A stretch of DNA of 64,000 nt from Caballeronia sp. M1242 (lineage in GTDB: Bacteria > Pseudomonadota > Gammaproteobacteria > Burkholderiales > Burkholderiaceae). The stretch is from NCBI RefSeq assembly GCF_017220215.1, contig NZ_CP071129.1, positions 2,542,001-2,606,000 on the forward strand, given 5' to 3'. The position numbers were made by a program, and so were the translations under genes. The notes beneath the pieces were generated by a model. The model did not search any database. It was given only the letters and a program-made list of their open reading frames with translations, and was not told where the DNA came from. The stretch's first letter is position 1. Each line of letters begins with the position of its first letter. This document shows positions 30,435 to 40,749 of the stretch, piece after piece.

Positions 30435-30830
30435 TTATTCAGCTTCCTGAACTTCTTCGGTTTCTTCGACTTCCGGGCGATCCATCAGCTGGACCAGCGC
30501 CATCGGGGCGTTGTCGCCGACGCGGAAACCGAACTTCAGGATGCTCAGGTAGCCACCCGGACGGTTCGCGTAGCGCGGGCCGAGCACGTCGAACAGCTTC
30601 GCGACGGAATCACGATCGCGCAGGCGGTTGAACGCGAGACGGCGATTTGCCAGCGACGGCTTCTTGCCGAGCGTGATCAGCGGCTCGACGACCTTGCGCA
30701 GTTCCTTGGCCTTCGGCAGCGTCGTCTTGATGACTTCGTGCTCGATCAGCGAGTTCGACATGTTACGGAGCATTGCCAGACGGTGGCTGCTCGTGCGGTT
30801 CAGTTTCCGCAGACCATGCTTGTGACGCAT
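30435..30830 (-). CDS. rplQ: 50S ribosomal protein L17
   Basis: This 131-residue L17 lies near the peptide exit tunnel. It opens [20 protein letters not shown], the invariant family start, and ends in an acidic tail ([12 protein letters not shown]). AAGGA lies 7 nt before the ATG. Last gene of the alpha operon, but separated from rpoA by a 161-nt gap with a strong hairpin, so its expression may be set separately. Confidence 0.97.
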   Translation of the reverse strand: MRHKHGLRKLNRTSSHRLAMLRNMSNSLIEHEVIKTTLPKAKELRKVVEPLITLGKKPSLANRRLAFNRLRDRDSVAKLFDVLGPRYANRPGGYLSILKFGFRVGDNAPMALVQLMDRPEVEETEEVQEAE

Positions 30831-30919
30831 TTTCAGTTCCTTTAACGAGTTTTGATCCAGCTCTTCTATTGCGCTCCGCTTTCACGGAAAAGGCGCACGG
30901 GCCGGTCGAAGAAAAAAGC

Positions 30920-30957
30920 AAGACGCGGATTTTAAAGCAAAATCCGCGTCTTTGCCA
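30920..30957 (-). promoter_or_regulatory. Long hairpin with promoter-like hexamers between rpoA and rplQ
   Basis: A perfect 14-bp inverted repeat, AAGACGCGGATTTT/AAAATCCGCGTCTT with a 5-nt loop (30920-30952), is followed on minus by GCTTTTTT, so it can act as a terminator. On the same strand TGGCAA (30957-30952) and TAAAAT (30934-30929) are 17 nt apart, a weak promoter for rplQ. Either or both functions are possible. Confidence 0.6.
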
Positions 30958-30991
30958 GTTACAGCGCGACGTCCGCGATGACTTGCAGACT

Positions 30992-31969
30992 TTACTTGTC
31001 CAACCCGGCCGGCGGCCAGTTTTCGAGCTTCATGCCGAGCGTCAGGCCACGCGAAGCCAGCACTTCCTTGATTTCGTTCAGCGACTTGCGGCCCAGGTTC
31101 GGCGTCTTCAGCAGCTCGTTTTCCGTGCGCTGGATCAGATCGCCGATGTAGTAGATGTTCTCGGCCTTCAGACAGTTCGCGGAGCGAACCGTGAGTTCGA
31201 GGTCGTCCACCGGACGCAGCAGGATCGGATCGATCTGCGGCGCGCGCGACGGGGCTTCCGCTGCCGCTTCCGTGCCTTCCAGGGCTGCGAACACCGACAA
31301 CTGATCCACCAGAATGCGCGCCGATTGACGGATCGCTTCTTCCGGCGAAATGACACCGTTGGTTTCGATGTTCATCACGAGCTTGTCGAGGTCGGTACGC
31401 TGTTCGACACGCGCGCTTTCCACGGCGTAGCTGACGCGACGCACCGGCGAGAACGACGCGTCCAGCACGATGCGGCCGATAATCTTCGCCGAATCTTCGC
31501 CGTAGCGACGCACGTTGCCCGGCACATAGCCGCGGCCCTTTTCGATCTTGATCTGAACGTCGAGCTTGCCGCCCTTCGACAGATGAGCGATCACGTGTTC
31601 CGGATTGATGACCTCGCAGTCGTGCGCGAGTTCGATATCGCCGGCAGTGACCACGCCTTCGCCTTCCTTGCGCAGCGTGACCGTGACTTCGTCGCGGTTG
31701 TGCAGCTTGAAGACGACGCCCTTCAGGTTCAACAGCAGGTTGACCACATCCTCTTGCACACCATCGAGCGTCGAGTATTCGTGCACGACGCCTGCGATCG
31801 TCACTTCGGTCGGCGCGTAGCCCACCATCGACGACAGCAGCACGCGCCGAAGCGCGTTACCCAAGGTGTGGCCATAGCCGCGTTCGAACGGCTCCATAAC
31901 CACTTTCGCGTGGCTTTCGCCAAGCGATTCAACTGCAATGATCTTGGGCTTCAACAAACTGGTTTGCAT
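30992..31969 (-). CDS. rpoA: RNA polymerase alpha subunit
   Basis: This 325-residue subunit nucleates polymerase assembly and contacts UP elements and activators. The N-terminal dimerisation domain occupies about 1-230 ([18 protein letters not shown] near its start). A flexible linker rich in Ala and Glu follows, then the C-terminal DNA-binding domain ([29 protein letters not shown]). AAGGA precedes the ATG. It sits between rpsD and rplQ as in other bacteria. Confidence 0.98.
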   Translation of the reverse strand: MQTSLLKPKIIAVESLGESHAKVVMEPFERGYGHTLGNALRRVLLSSMVGYAPTEVTIAGVVHEYSTLDGVQEDVVNLLLNLKGVVFKLHNRDEVTVTLRKEGEGVVTAGDIELAHDCEVINPEHVIAHLSKGGKLDVQIKIEKGRGYVPGNVRRYGEDSAKIIGRIVLDASFSPVRRVSYAVESARVEQRTDLDKLVMNIETNGVISPEEAIRQSARILVDQLSVFAALEGTEAAAEAPSRAPQIDPILLRPVDDLELTVRSANCLKAENIYYIGDLIQRTENELLKTPNLGRKSLNEIKEVLASRGLTLGMKLENWPPAGLDK

Positions 31970-32038
31970 AGGTTTTCCTTTTCAATACCCTCGGCTCGTT
32001 ACACCGATAAGGCTGACCGGTAACAACCTGAAAATACA

Positions 32039-32084
32039 CAGCCGGGGATGCCCCTTTGCCACGAGCAATCAGGCTCCCCGGCTG
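32039..32084 (-). repeat. Inverted repeat in the rpsD-rpoA gap
   Basis: CAGCCGGGGA and TCCCCGGCTG (10 bp, 26-nt spacer) form a stem in the mRNA between rpsD and rpoA, 70 nt upstream of rpoA. No T run follows directly. A role in S4 autoregulation or RNA processing is possible but unproven. Confidence 0.5.
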
Positions 32085-32115
32085 CAGATCCGGTTACTGC
32101 GCGAAGGCCGCGCGA

Positions 32116-32739
32116 TTAACGCGAATACAATTCGACGATCAGGCTTTCGTTGATGTCGCCAGCGATATCGCTACGCTCCGGCATCGACTTGAACGTACCT
32201 TCGAACTTCTTCGCATCGACCGACACCCAGCTCGGCATGCCGCCTTGCTCTGCCAGCGACAGCGCTTCGACGATACGCGCCTGCTTGCGCGACTGTTCGC
32301 GCACGGAGACGACATCGCCGGCCTTCACTTGCAGCGACGGGATGTTGGCGACCTGGCCGTTCACCATGATCGACTTGTGGCTCACGAGCTGACGCGCTTC
32401 AGCGCGGGTCGAGCCGAAGCCCATGCGATACACGACGTTGTCGAGACGCGACTCGAGCAGTTGCAGCAGGTTTTCGCCCGTCGGGCCCTTGCGGCGGTCG
32501 GCTTCAGCGAAGTAGCGGCGGAACTGACGCTCGAGAACGCCGTAGATACGCTTCACTTTCTGCTTCTCGCGCAACTGGGTGCCGTAGTCGGACGTACGCG
32601 CGCCCGAGGTGCGGCCGTGCTGGCCGGGCTTGCTGTCGAGCTTGCACTTGTCGGCGAGCGAGCGACGCGCGCTCTTCAGGAACAGATCGGTGCCTTCACG
32701 GCGGGACAGCTTGGCTTTGGGACCGGTATAGCGTGCCAC
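32116..32739 (-). CDS. rpsD: 30S ribosomal protein S4
   Basis: S4 is a primary 16S rRNA binding protein and, in E. coli, the translational repressor of the alpha operon. This 207-residue protein starts [20 protein letters not shown] and carries the S4 RNA-binding domain ([20 protein letters not shown]). The start codon is GTG at 32739 with AAGGA upstream. It has no zinc cysteines (C-minus type). Confidence 0.97.
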   Translation of the reverse strand: MARYTGPKAKLSRREGTDLFLKSARRSLADKCKLDSKPGQHGRTSGARTSDYGTQLREKQKVKRIYGVLERQFRRYFAEADRRKGPTGENLLQLLESRLDNVVYRMGFGSTRAEARQLVSHKSIMVNGQVANIPSLQVKAGDVVSVREQSRKQARIVEALSLAEQGGMPSWVSVDAKKFEGTFKSMPERSDIAGDINESLIVELYSR

Positions 32740-32884
32740 GTTGAATCCTTAAAAATTAATCACGCGAACTTTCGTCCGCGCTAGTCCGAACCCTTTGGGC
32801 CGAACGGTGGGCTTAGTCAATTCACGACGCACGAATCCCGCCGATACTTTCGCATCAGCAGGAGCATGCGTTTGCGTCATCGCG

Positions 32885-33289
32885 TTAGATGCGACGGCGC
32901 TTCGGCGGACGGCAACCGTTGTGCGGGACCGGCGTCACGTCGGAGATCGCGGTGATCTTGATGCCAAGACCATGCAGCGCGCGCACCGCCGATTCACGGC
33001 CAGGACCGGGGCCCTTGATCCGCACTTCGAGGTTCTTCACGCCGTATTCCATCGCCACGCGGCCAGCCGATTCGGCTGCGACCTGAGCTGCAAACGGCGT
33101 CGACTTACGCGAGCCCTTGAAACCCTGACCGCCCGACGTCGCCCACGCGAGAGCGTTACCTTGACGATCGGTGATCGTGATGATGGTGTTGTTGAACGAC
33201 GCGTGAACGTGAACCACGCCCTCGGCGACGTTCTTCTTAACCTTCTTGCGAACGCGTTGCGCCGCGGAGTTGTTCGAAGCCTTAGCCAT
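32885..33289 (-). CDS. rpsK: 30S ribosomal protein S11
   Basis: This 134-residue S11 lies on the platform of the 30S subunit beside the mRNA path. Family blocks: [31 protein letters not shown] and the C-terminal [18 protein letters not shown]. The N terminus is basic and alanine-rich. It is followed by a 145-nt gap before rpsD that holds no clear signal. Confidence 0.97.
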   Translation of the reverse strand: MAKASNNSAAQRVRKKVKKNVAEGVVHVHASFNNTIITITDRQGNALAWATSGGQGFKGSRKSTPFAAQVAAESAGRVAMEYGVKNLEVRIKGPGPGRESAVRALHGLGIKITAISDVTPVPHNGCRPPKRRRI

Positions 33290-33317
33290 TACGTTTTCCT
33301 GTAACTGTCAGTTCCGC

Positions 33318-33683
33318 TTACTTCTTCAGCGATTGCGCTGCACGACGCGGACCCTTGCGCGTACGGGCATTCGTGCGGGTGCGCTGGCCACGCAGGGGCA
33401 GGCCCTTGCGGTGACGCATGCCGCGGTAGCAACCCAAGTCCATCAGGCGCTTGATGTTCATCGTCACTTCACGGCGCAGGTCGCCTTCGACGATGAACTT
33501 GCCCACTTCGTCACGCAGCTTTTCGAGGTCTGCGTCAGTGAGGTCCTTGACCTTCTTCGAAAATTCCACACCAGCTGCGGTGCAAATGCCGCGAGCGCGC
33601 GTGCGACCGATGCCGAAGATTGCCGTCAGGCCGATCTCGGTATGCTGGTGATTCGGGATGTTAACCCCTGCGATACGAGCCAT
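33318..33683 (-). CDS. rpsM: 30S ribosomal protein S13
   Basis: This 121-residue S13 sits in the 30S head and contacts the P-site tRNA and bridge B1. It opens [19 protein letters not shown] and ends in the basic tail [21 protein letters not shown] (last residues only quoted as motif). First gene of the alpha operon, 41 nt after rpmJ. Confidence 0.97.
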   Translation of the reverse strand: MARIAGVNIPNHQHTEIGLTAIFGIGRTRARGICTAAGVEFSKKVKDLTDADLEKLRDEVGKFIVEGDLRREVTMNIKRLMDLGCYRGMRHRKGLPLRGQRTRTNARTRKGPRRAAQSLKK

Positions 33684-33724
33684 TGTTTTTCCTCAAACAA
33701 AAAGCGCAAGCAAAAGCGCGGCGT

Positions 33725-33841
33725 TCAGCCTTGACGCTGTTTGTGGCGCGGATCAGAGCTGCAAATCACGCGCACAACGCCCTTGCGCTTGATGATCTTG
33801 CAATTGCGGCAAATGCGCTTAACCGATGCCATCACTTTCAT
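33725..33841 (-). CDS. rpmJ: 50S ribosomal protein L36
   Basis: This 38-residue zinc-binding protein reads [20 protein letters not shown] and ends DPRHKQRQG. Cys11, Cys14, Cys27 and His33 form the zinc site, so this is the C-plus form. The ATG is at 33841 with GGGTAAT upstream. Too short for most gene finders but unambiguous, in the usual place between infA and rpsM. Confidence 0.97.
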
Positions 33842-33861
33842 GATATTACCCTTTTTTCAAA

Positions 33862-34080
33862 TCACTTCGCCCGGAACACGATCCGTGCACGAGACAGATC
33901 GTAAGGCGTCAATTCAACCGTAACCTTGTCGCCCGGCAGGATGCGGATGTAGTGCATCCGCATCTTTCCAGAAATGTGTCCCAGGACGACATGGCCATTT
34001 TCCAATTTCACCCGGAAAGTAGCGTTGGGCAGGTTTTCGATCACCTCGCCCTGCATCTGGATTACATCGTCTTTGGCCAT
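33862..34080 (-). CDS. infA: Translation initiation factor IF-1
   Basis: This 72-residue OB-fold factor binds the 30S A site during initiation. It begins [20 protein letters not shown] and ends [16 protein letters not shown]. It lies 9 nt after the secY stop, between secY and rpmJ. Many Burkholderiaceae carry a second, more divergent infA elsewhere; this is the ribosomal-operon copy. Confidence 0.96.
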   Translation of the reverse strand: MAKDDVIQMQGEVIENLPNATFRVKLENGHVVLGHISGKMRMHYIRILPGDKVTVELTPYDLSRARIVFRAK

Positions 34081-34089
34081 AGTCCTTAA

Positions 34090-35436
34090 TTAACGCATCG
34101 GGACATTGCCGCCCTTGAAGTTTGCCTTCTTGAGCAGCGATTCATATTGTTGCGACATAACGTACGACTGCACCTGAGCCATGAAGTCCATCGTGACGAC
34201 GACAATGATCAGCAGCGACGTTCCACCAAAATAAAACGGCACGTTCCAGCGCAACACCAAGAACTCAGGCAACAGGCACACGAACACAATGTAGATCGCA
34301 CCGGCCAGCGTCAAACGCGTGAGGATGCGGTCGATATACCGTGCAGTCTGATCGCCCGGACGGATACCCGGAACGAATGCACCGCTCTTCTTCAAGTTGT
34401 CGGCGGTTTCCCGGCTGTTGAACACCAGTGCGGTGTAAAAGAAGCAGAAGAAAACGATCGCCAACGCATACAGCAGCACGTACACCGGTTGACCGGGCTT
34501 AAGCGCCTCGGCCACGCCGTGCAGCGTGTTCGCGAACCAGTTGGTGCGCGTACCCGAACTGAACCAGTTCAGGATGGTTGCCGGGAAGAGGATGATCGAC
34601 GACGCGAAGATCGGCGGAATCACACCCGACATGTTGAGCTTCAGCGGCAGATGGGACGACTGTCCGCCGTAAATCTTGTTACCGACCTGGCGCTTCGCGT
34701 AGTTCACGAGGATCTTGCGCTGACCGCGTTCGATGAACACGACCAGATACGTGACCGCCGCGATCAGCACGACGATGATGATCGCCGAGATGATGCTCAT
34801 CGAACCGGTGCGGACCAACTCGAACAGACCGCCGATCGCGTTCGGGAAACCCGCCGCGATACCACCGAAGATGATGATCGAGATGCCGTTGCCGAGACCG
34901 CGCTCCGTGATCTGCTCACCCAGCCACATCAGAAACATCGTGCCCGTCACCAGCGTGACGACCGTCGTCAGCCGGAACACCATGCCGGGGTCCAGCACCA
35001 AAGCGGGCTGATTCTCCAGCGCCACCGCGATACCAAACGCCTGGAAGGTCGCGAGCACCACGGTGAAGATACGCGTGTACTGCGTGATCTTCCGCTGCCC
35101 CGCCTGCCCTTCCTTCTTCAACGCCTCCATCTGCGGCGACACGATCGACAGCAACTGCATGATGATCGACGCCGAAATGTAGGGCATGATGCCCAGCGCA
35201 AAGATCGTGAATCGCGACAGCGCGCCACCCGAGAACATGTTGAACATGCCAAGGATGCCGCCCGACTGGCTCTGGAACAGCTTGGCCAGTTGATCCGGAT
35301 CGATGCCGGGAACCGGAATGTGCGCACCAATGCGGTAGACGATCAGCGCCAGCAGCAGGAACACTGCACGCCGACGCAGATCGCCGAATTTCGCCGCGCT
35401 TCGACCGGGTTTTGCGAGACTCGGGCTGTTAGCCAA
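34090..35436 (-). CDS. secY: Protein translocase subunit SecY
   Basis: This 448-residue channel protein of the SecYEG translocon has ten membrane helices. Family signatures include [17 protein letters not shown] and [20 protein letters not shown]. The start codon is TTG at 35436, with GGAG 7 nt upstream. It is part of the spc operon between rplO and infA, its usual place. Its partner SecE is encoded at the far end of the window. Confidence 0.97.
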   Translation of the reverse strand: MANSPSLAKPGRSAAKFGDLRRRAVFLLLALIVYRIGAHIPVPGIDPDQLAKLFQSQSGGILGMFNMFSGGALSRFTIFALGIMPYISASIIMQLLSIVSPQMEALKKEGQAGQRKITQYTRIFTVVLATFQAFGIAVALENQPALVLDPGMVFRLTTVVTLVTGTMFLMWLGEQITERGLGNGISIIIFGGIAAGFPNAIGGLFELVRTGSMSIISAIIIVVLIAAVTYLVVFIERGQRKILVNYAKRQVGNKIYGGQSSHLPLKLNMSGVIPPIFASSIILFPATILNWFSSGTRTNWFANTLHGVAEALKPGQPVYVLLYALAIVFFCFFYTALVFNSRETADNLKKSGAFVPGIRPGDQTARYIDRILTRLTLAGAIYIVFVCLLPEFLVLRWNVPFYFGGTSLLIIVVVTMDFMAQVQSYVMSQQYESLLKKANFKGGNVPMR

Positions 35437-35477
35437 GAACCTTCTCCGATGCTAGTGCTAGTAACGGCGAAAGCGCG

Positions 35478-35912
35478 TTACTCGGCGAACGAGCCGCCAG
35501 CGGCTTCGATTGCCTCACGGGCGCCCTTCGTTGCCGTCAGGCCCTTCACCGTGACCTTGCGGCTGATCTCGCCGGTCTTGATGATCTTCGCGCTCTTGAT
35601 GAGCTCGCCGACCAGACCCGCTTGCTTCAGCGCCAAGAGATCGATTTCGTCGACCGGCAGCTTCTCGAGATCCGAGAGGCGCACTTCACCGACGAATTCC
35701 TTCGTCAGCGAGGTAAAGCCGCGCTTCGGCAGACGACGCTGCAGAGGCATCTGACCGCCTTCGAAGCCGACCTTGTGAAAGCCGCCCGAACGCGATTTCT
35801 GACCCTTGTGGCCGCGGCCCGCGGTCTTGCCGAGGCCCGAACCGATCCCGCGACCGACGCGACGCTTAGCGTGCTTCGCGCCTTCCGCCGGCTTCAGGTT
35901 ATTCAATTCCAT
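35478..35912 (-). CDS. rplO: 50S ribosomal protein L15
   Basis: This 144-residue L15 helps assemble the 50S subunit late. It opens [20 protein letters not shown] and has the glycine-rich loop [20 protein letters not shown]. The ATG at 35912 is preferred over one two codons upstream because AAGGAG is 6 nt before it. Directly upstream of secY, as in most bacteria. Confidence 0.97.
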   Translation of the reverse strand: MELNNLKPAEGAKHAKRRVGRGIGSGLGKTAGRGHKGQKSRSGGFHKVGFEGGQMPLQRRLPKRGFTSLTKEFVGEVRLSDLEKLPVDEIDLLALKQAGLVGELIKSAKIIKTGEISRKVTVKGLTATKGAREAIEAAGGSFAE

Positions 35913-35942
35913 GTTCAACTCCTTGGATCCGTGGTCGGCCGC

Positions 35943-36125
35943 TTAGGCGATGACCTTAACGAGGTACGAGACCTTGTTGATCATCCCGCGCACTGCCGGC
36001 GTGTCCTGCAGCTCGGAGACCGAGTTCAGGCGACGCAGGCCGAGGCCACGCACCGTTGCGCGGTGCGATTCGCGGGTCCCGATCAGGCTCTTGACGAGCT
36101 GAACCTTGACAGTTTTTTCAGACAT
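35943..36125 (-). CDS. rpmD: 50S ribosomal protein L30
   Basis: This 60-residue protein starts [20 protein letters not shown] and includes [14 protein letters not shown]. The ATG at 36125 follows AAGGTGGG; a longer open frame upstream is the end of rpsE in another phase. Lies between rpsE and rplO. Confidence 0.96.
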
Positions 36126-36135
36126 GGTGCCCACC

Positions 36136-36654
36136 TTAGCCCAGAATGTCTTCGACGGACTTACCACGCTTCGCCGCGATGTCGGCCGGAGTCGACTGCT
36201 TGCGCAGGCCATCCAGCGTCGCACGGACGAGGTTGTACGGGTTCGTCGAACCGTGGCTCTTGGCCACAACGTTTTGCACGCCCATCACGTCGAACACTGC
36301 GCGCATCGGACCGCCAGCGATCACGCCGGTACCGTCCTTCGCCGGAGCGAGGAGGACCGCCGAAGCGCCGTGCTTGCCGTGAACTTCGTGTTGCAACGTG
36401 CCATTCTTCAGGGGCACCTTGAACATATTGCGGCGGGCTTGTTCCATTGCCTTTTGAACGGCAACCGGAACTTCCTTCGCCTTGCCCTTGCCCATGCCGA
36501 CGCGGCCATCGCCGTCGCCAACCACGGTCAGTGCGGCGAAGCCGAGAATACGGCCACCCTTCACGACCTTGGTCACGCGGTTGACCGAAATCATCTTTTC
36601 GCGCAGGCCGTCGTCGCGTTCGTCAGCCTGAACTTTCGCTTGCATCTTTGCCAT
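36136..36654 (-). CDS. rpsE: 30S ribosomal protein S5
   Basis: This 172-residue S5 is involved in decoding fidelity. The N-terminal double-stranded RNA-binding domain contains [19 protein letters not shown] and the C-terminal domain begins near [19 protein letters not shown]. The spectinomycin loop (VTKVVKGGR) is wild type. Between rplR and rpmD. Confidence 0.97.
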
Positions 36655-36668
36655 GACGAATTCTTCCC

Positions 36669-37034
36669 TTAGAACTTGAGCCCGGCTTCGCGCGCCGCAT
36701 CAGCCAGCGCCTTCACGCGGCCGTGGTAGCGGAAACCCGAGCGGTCAAAGGCGACGGATTCGATGCCGGCAGCCTTGGCCTTTTCGGCAATACGCTTGCC
36801 GATCAGGGTTGCAGCGTTGATGTTGCCGCCCTTGCCCGACTTGTCGGCCAGCTCTGCGCGCACTTCGGCTTCGAGCGTCGAGGCGCTTGCGAGCACCTTG
36901 GTGCCGCACGCCGAGAACACTTGCGCGTAGATGTGCGTATTCGTGCGATGCACGGCGAGACGCGCGACCTGCAGCTCAGCGATCTTGATACGCGTCTGAC
37001 GAGCGCGGCGCAGGCGAGATTGAGTCTTATCCAT
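36669..37034 (-). CDS. rplR: 50S ribosomal protein L18
   Basis: This 121-residue 5S rRNA-binding protein opens [20 protein letters not shown] and ends with [21 protein letters not shown] (last residues). The central [21 protein letters not shown] is typical. Between rplF and rpsE. Confidence 0.97.
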   Translation of the reverse strand: MDKTQSRLRRARQTRIKIAELQVARLAVHRTNTHIYAQVFSACGTKVLASASTLEAEVRAELADKSGKGGNINAATLIGKRIAEKAKAAGIESVAFDRSGFRYHGRVKALADAAREAGLKF

Positions 37035-37046
37035 GATTGCGCACCC

Positions 37047-37580
37047 TTACTTCTTCTTCGTTTCTTTGAGGATCACGACCTCGTCGGAATAGCGCACGCC
37101 CTTGCCCTTGTAGGGCTCCGGCGGACGATAGCCGCGCACTTCCGCCGCGACTTGTCCGACTTTCTGCTTGTCGATCCCCTTGATCACGATTTCGGTCTGC
37201 GACGGGGTTTCAGCCTTGATGCCTTCCGGCATCTGGTGCACCACGGGGTGCGAGAAACCCAGCGACAGGTTCAGCTTGTCGCCTTGCGCTTGCGCACGAT
37301 AACCGACGCCAACCAGCGTCAGCTTGCGCTCGAAACCCTTAGTGACGCCGTGCACCATGTTCGCCACCAGGGCGCGCATCGTGCCGGACATCGCATTCGC
37401 TTCACGGCTTTCGTTGGCCGGCGCGAAGTTCAGCGTACCGTTGTCGTTCGCCACGGTCACCAGCGGGTTGCCCGCTTGCGAGATCGTGCCGAGCGGCCCC
37501 TTGACGGTGATGACGTCGCCCTTGACGGCCACTTCCGCGCCTTGCGGCAGCGCGATCGGGCTTTTACCTACTCGAGACAT
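37047..37580 (-). CDS. rplF: 50S ribosomal protein L6
   Basis: This 177-residue L6 lies at the stalk base and contacts elongation factors. It opens [17 protein letters not shown] and carries the signature [18 protein letters not shown] near the C terminus. Two tandem L6 domains are evident by length. Between rpsH and rplR. Confidence 0.97.
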   Translation of the reverse strand: MSRVGKSPIALPQGAEVAVKGDVITVKGPLGTISQAGNPLVTVANDNGTLNFAPANESREANAMSGTMRALVANMVHGVTKGFERKLTLVGVGYRAQAQGDKLNLSLGFSHPVVHQMPEGIKAETPSQTEIVIKGIDKQKVGQVAAEVRGYRPPEPYKGKGVRYSDEVVILKETKKK

Positions 37581-37599
37581 GTTTCTTCTCCCTTCGGCG

Positions 37600-37995
37600 T
37601 TAAGCGACGTAGCAGATGACTTCGCCGCCGACGCCGTTCTGGCGCGCCTTGCGGTCGGTCATCACACCCTTCGGCGTCGACACGATGGCAACGCCCAGGC
37701 CGTTCATGACCTGCGGGATGTCGTTGCGACCGCGGTACACGCGCAGACCGGGCTTCGACACGCGCTCGAGGCGCTCGATCACCGGACGGCCTGCGTAGTA
37801 CTTCAACGCGATATTCAATTCCGTCTTCGCACCTTCAGCCTTCACTGCGAAGTCGTCGATATAACCTTCGTCCTTCAAAACCTGCGCAATCGCAACCTTG
37901 ACTTTCGACGAGGGCATAGTCACCGAAACCTTCTCGACCATCTGCGCATTGCGGATGCGAGTCAGCATATCGGCGATAGGATCACTCATGCTCAT
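37600..37995 (-). CDS. rpsH: 30S ribosomal protein S8
   Basis: This 131-residue S8 binds the 16S central domain and in E. coli represses the spc operon. Blocks: [18 protein letters not shown] and [23 protein letters not shown] precedes the ATG at 37995; starting two codons later is possible. Between rpsN and rplF. Confidence 0.96.
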   Translation of the reverse strand: MSMSDPIADMLTRIRNAQMVEKVSVTMPSSKVKVAIAQVLKDEGYIDDFAVKAEGAKTELNIALKYYAGRPVIERLERVSKPGLRVYRGRNDIPQVMNGLGVAIVSTPKGVMTDRKARQNGVGGEVICYVA

Positions 37996-38009
37996 TTATG
38001 TTTCTCCTA

Positions 38010-38315
38010 TTACCAGCTCGCCTTGGTGAGGCCAGGGATTTCGCCGCGGAATGCGATTTCGCGGATCTTGTTACGCGCAAGTCCGAACTTGCGGAACGTG
38101 CCACGCGGGCGACCCGTGATTGCGCAGCGGTTACGCTTGCGAGTCGGGTTCGAGTTACGCGGCAGTTGTTGCAGCGCGAGGCGAGCGAAGTAACGCTCTT
38201 CGTCCGACTTGCTCGAGTCTTCGATCACAGCCTTCAGTTCAGCACGCTTCGGAGCGTACTTCGCGGCCAGGCGTGCGCGCTTCTTTTCACGTTCGATCAG
38301 TGCCAGTTTAGCCAC
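38010..38315 (-). CDS. rpsN: 30S ribosomal protein S14
   Basis: This 101-residue S14 is of the zinc-free (C-minus) form, with no CXXC pairs and a single Cys in [13 protein letters not shown]. It ends LTKASW. The start is GTG at 38315. Between rplE and rpsH. Confidence 0.96.
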   Translation of the reverse strand: MAKLALIEREKKRARLAAKYAPKRAELKAVIEDSSKSDEERYFARLALQQLPRNSNPTRKRNRCAITGRPRGTFRKFGLARNKIREIAFRGEIPGLTKASW

Positions 38316-38322
38316 GGTAACC

Positions 38323-38862
38323 TCAGTTTCTGAACGGGAACTTGAAGCCGGCGAGCAGCGCCTTTGCTTCGTCGTCAGTCTTCGCGGTGGTCGTGATGCT
38401 GATGTTCAGCCCACGCAGCGCGTCGATCTTGTCGTAGTCGATTTCGGGGAAAATGATCTGCTCTTTCACACCGATGTTGTAGTTGCCACGACCGTCGAAT
38501 GCACGGCCCGACACGCCACGGAAGTCGCGCACGCGGGGCAGCGCAACCGTCACGAAGCGGTCCAGGAATTCGTACATCGCTTGACCGCGCAGCGTCACCA
38601 TCGCGCCGATCGGGTAGCCCTGACGAATCTTGAAGCCTGCGATTGCCTTGCGCGCCTTCGTGATAACCGGCTTCTGGCCGGCGATCTTCGTCAGGTCGCC
38701 CACGGCGTTTTCGATGATCTTCTTGTCAGCGACGGCTTCGCCAAGGCCCATGTTCAGGGTGATCTTGGTGATGCGCGGCACTTCCATGATGGACTTGTAG
38801 CCGAACTTTTCGACGAGTTGCGGCACAACCGTTTCTTTATAAATCTCTTGCAGACGAGCCAT
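38323..38862 (-). CDS. rplE: 50S ribosomal protein L5
   Basis: This 179-residue L5 binds 5S rRNA and the P-site tRNA elbow. Motifs: [19 protein letters not shown] near residue 35 and [20 protein letters not shown] toward the end. The gap to rpsN is 7 nt. Confidence 0.97.
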   Translation of the reverse strand: MARLQEIYKETVVPQLVEKFGYKSIMEVPRITKITLNMGLGEAVADKKIIENAVGDLTKIAGQKPVITKARKAIAGFKIRQGYPIGAMVTLRGQAMYEFLDRFVTVALPRVRDFRGVSGRAFDGRGNYNIGVKEQIIFPEIDYDKIDALRGLNISITTTAKTDDEAKALLAGFKFPFRN

Positions 38863-38876
38863 TTTTTAACTCCGCA

Positions 38877-39185
38877 TCAGGCGTTGAGCGTGGCGCCGGT
38901 CGACTTCAAGAAGCGAACCTTCTTGCCGTCTTCGACCTTGATGCCAACACGCGATGCCTTGCCGTTCGCGTCGACGAGTGCGACGTTCGAAATGTGCAGC
39001 GGCATCGACTTGGCTTCCACACCGCCCGTCGTACCCTTCATCGGGTTCGGCTTCACGTGCTTCTTGACGAGGTTGATACCCTCGACGGTCACACGGTCTT
39101 CCGCAACGGCCAGCACGGTGCCGCGCTTGCCCTTGTCCTTGCCGGTGATGACGATGACTTCGTCACCCTTGCGAATCTTGTTCAT
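38877..39185 (-). CDS. rplX: 50S ribosomal protein L24
   Basis: This 102-residue KOW-domain protein starts early 50S assembly. It opens [20 protein letters not shown], the KOW signature, and has [23 protein letters not shown] sequence (here [15 protein letters not shown]). Between rplN and rplE. Confidence 0.97.
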   Translation of the reverse strand: MNKIRKGDEVIVITGKDKGKRGTVLAVAEDRVTVEGINLVKKHVKPNPMKGTTGGVEAKSMPLHISNVALVDANGKASRVGIKVEDGKKVRFLKSTGATLNA

Positions 39186-39194
39186 CGCGACTCC

Positions 39195-39563
39195 TTACAG
39201 CACTTCCGGCGCGAGCGAAACGATCTTCATGAATCGTTCGCTACGCAGTTCACGCGTCACCGGCCCGAAAATACGCGTGCCGATCGGCTCGAGCTTGGTA
39301 TTCAAGAGGACAGCGGCATTGCCGTCGAACTTGATCAGCGAGCCATCCTGGCGACGCACGCCCTTGGCCGTGCGAACGACCACGGCGTTGTAGATTTCGC
39401 CCTTTTTCACGCGTCCGCGCGGCGTCGCTTCCTTGACGGTCACCTTGATGATGTCGCCAATGCTAGCGTAACGACGCTTCGAGCCGCCGAGCACCTTGAT
39501 GCACATGACTTCACGCGCACCCGTGTTGTCGGCCACTTCAAGCCGAGTTTCGGTCTGGATCAT
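39195..39563 (-). CDS. rplN: 50S ribosomal protein L14
   Basis: This 122-residue L14 lies at the subunit interface. It opens [20 protein letters not shown] and ends [17 protein letters not shown]. It follows a 293-nt gap with its own promoter-like site, so it marks the start of the spc operon here. Confidence 0.97.
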   Translation of the reverse strand: MIQTETRLEVADNTGAREVMCIKVLGGSKRRYASIGDIIKVTVKEATPRGRVKKGEIYNAVVVRTAKGVRRQDGSLIKFDGNAAVLLNTKLEPIGTRIFGPVTRELRSERFMKIVSLAPEVL

Positions 39564-39773
39564 GGTTTATCTTTCCCAACTTAATCCGGTCGCACCACCA
39601 TGGCACATCCGGTCAGTCTTGGTCCCGTCAGCCAATCGGCTGCTTGGGTTAGAACAGGCAGCGAAGGCAGACGAAACCCGCCATCGCAATCCGGTGAATC
39701 TGTCGATACAGGCTGGCGCCCGAACCGGCTTCCCCCACCAATTTCGCCCGCGACGGGGCTCCCACAAAGAGGG

Positions 39774-39810
39774 AAGACCGAGATTATAACAAATAATCCC
39801 GGTCTTGCAA
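39774..39810 (-). promoter_or_regulatory. Candidate spc-operon promoter inside an inverted repeat, upstream of rplN
   Basis: In the 293-nt rpsQ-rplN gap, TTGCAA (39810-39805) and a perfect TATAAT (39788-39783) are 16 nt apart on minus, 220 nt before rplN. The region is an inverted repeat: AAGACCG and GATTAT pair with CGGTCTT and ATAATC (39774-39806, one mismatch), placing the -10 at the hairpin loop. The rest of the gap shows nothing clear. Confidence 0.65.
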
Positions 39811-39856
39811 GCGAAACTTACTGCGACACTACTTACTGCATCGCGATACTTCAGCT

Positions 39857-40129
39857 TTAGATCACGCGAGCCGCTTCGAGCAGCTTCGACACAACCCAGG
39901 CCTTCGTCTTCGAAATCGGACGGGTTTCCTGGATTTCGACGAGATCGCCTTCGTTGTACGTGTTCGCGTCATCGTGCGCGTGGTACTTCTTCGAGCGCAC
40001 AACGTACTTGCCGTAGATCGGGTGCTTCACACGGTGCTCGACCAGCACGGTAACCGTCTTGTCCATCTTGTTGCTGACGACCTTGCCGACCAGCGTCCGC
40101 TTGAGCGAGGTTTTTACGCTATCGTTCAT
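39857..40129 (-). CDS. rpsQ: 30S ribosomal protein S17
   Basis: This 90-residue OB-fold protein binds the 5' domain of 16S rRNA. It contains [20 protein letters not shown] and [20 protein letters not shown]. Its ATG overlaps the rpmC stop (ATGA). Last gene of the S10 operon before the 293-nt gap. Confidence 0.97.
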   Translation of the reverse strand: MNDSVKTSLKRTLVGKVVSNKMDKTVTVLVEHRVKHPIYGKYVVRSKKYHAHDDANTYNEGDLVEIQETRPISKTKAWVVSKLLEAARVI

Positions 40130-40320
40130 TTCTGGTTCGCCTTTTCAGTCAGGACAGTCCGCACACGTGCGATGTCGCGACGAACCTTCTTCAGCTGGCT
40201 CGTGTTCGTGAGCTGCTGGGTCGCGAGTTGCATGCGCAGGCCGAATTGCGCCTTAAGCAGGTCCGACAGCTCTTTGTTGAGCGCCGCCTGGTCCTTCTGG
40301 TGAAGTTCAGATGCCTTCAT
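40126..40320 (-). CDS. rpmC: 50S ribosomal protein L29
   Basis: This 64-residue helical hairpin protein lies at the tunnel exit and helps form the trigger factor and SRP site. It contains [19 protein letters not shown] and [12 protein letters not shown]. Overlaps rpsQ by 4 nt. Confidence 0.96.
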   Translation of the reverse strand: MKASELHQKDQAALNKELSDLLKAQFGLRMQLATQQLTNTSQLKKVRRDIARVRTVLTEKANQK

Positions 40321-40330
40321 CGTTTACTCC

Positions 40331-40747
40331 TTAGGCGCCGAGCTGGCGGATGACGAAGTTCGTCTTCAGCGGCAGCTTGGCTGCAGCCAGACGGAACGCT
40401 TCGCGCGCCAGTTCTTCGGAGACACCGTCCATTTCGTACAGCATCTTGCCCGGTTGAATTTCAGCGACGTAGTACTCCGGGTTACCCTTACCGTTACCCA
40501 TACGCACTTCTGCCGGCTTTTGCGAAATCGGCTTGTCCGGGAAAATGCGGATCCAGATCCGGCCGCCACGCTTGATGTGACGCGTCATGGCACGACGCGC
40601 CGCTTCGATTTGACGCGCGGTCAAACGGCCGCGACCGATAGCCTTCAGGCCATATTCACCGAACGACACCGCGTTGCCGCGCGTCGCCTTGCCGGTGTTA
40701 CGACCCTTCTGCTCTTTGCGATACTTTCTGCGTTTCGGTTGCAGCAT
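40331..40747 (-). CDS. rplP: 50S ribosomal protein L16
   Basis: This 138-residue L16 is needed for A-site tRNA placement. It opens [20 protein letters not shown] and contains [20 protein letters not shown]. It lies 2 nt after rpsC, so the two are probably coupled. Confidence 0.97.
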   Translation of the reverse strand: MLQPKRRKYRKEQKGRNTGKATRGNAVSFGEYGLKAIGRGRLTARQIEAARRAMTRHIKRGGRIWIRIFPDKPISQKPAEVRMGNGKGNPEYYVAEIQPGKMLYEMDGVSEELAREAFRLAAAKLPLKTNFVIRQLGA

Positions 40748-40749
40748 CG

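Noticed and set aside
32740..32884. Hairpin in the rpsK-rpsD gap
   Set aside because: CCGAACCC and GGGCCGAA look alike but are not reverse complements, so no stable stem forms.
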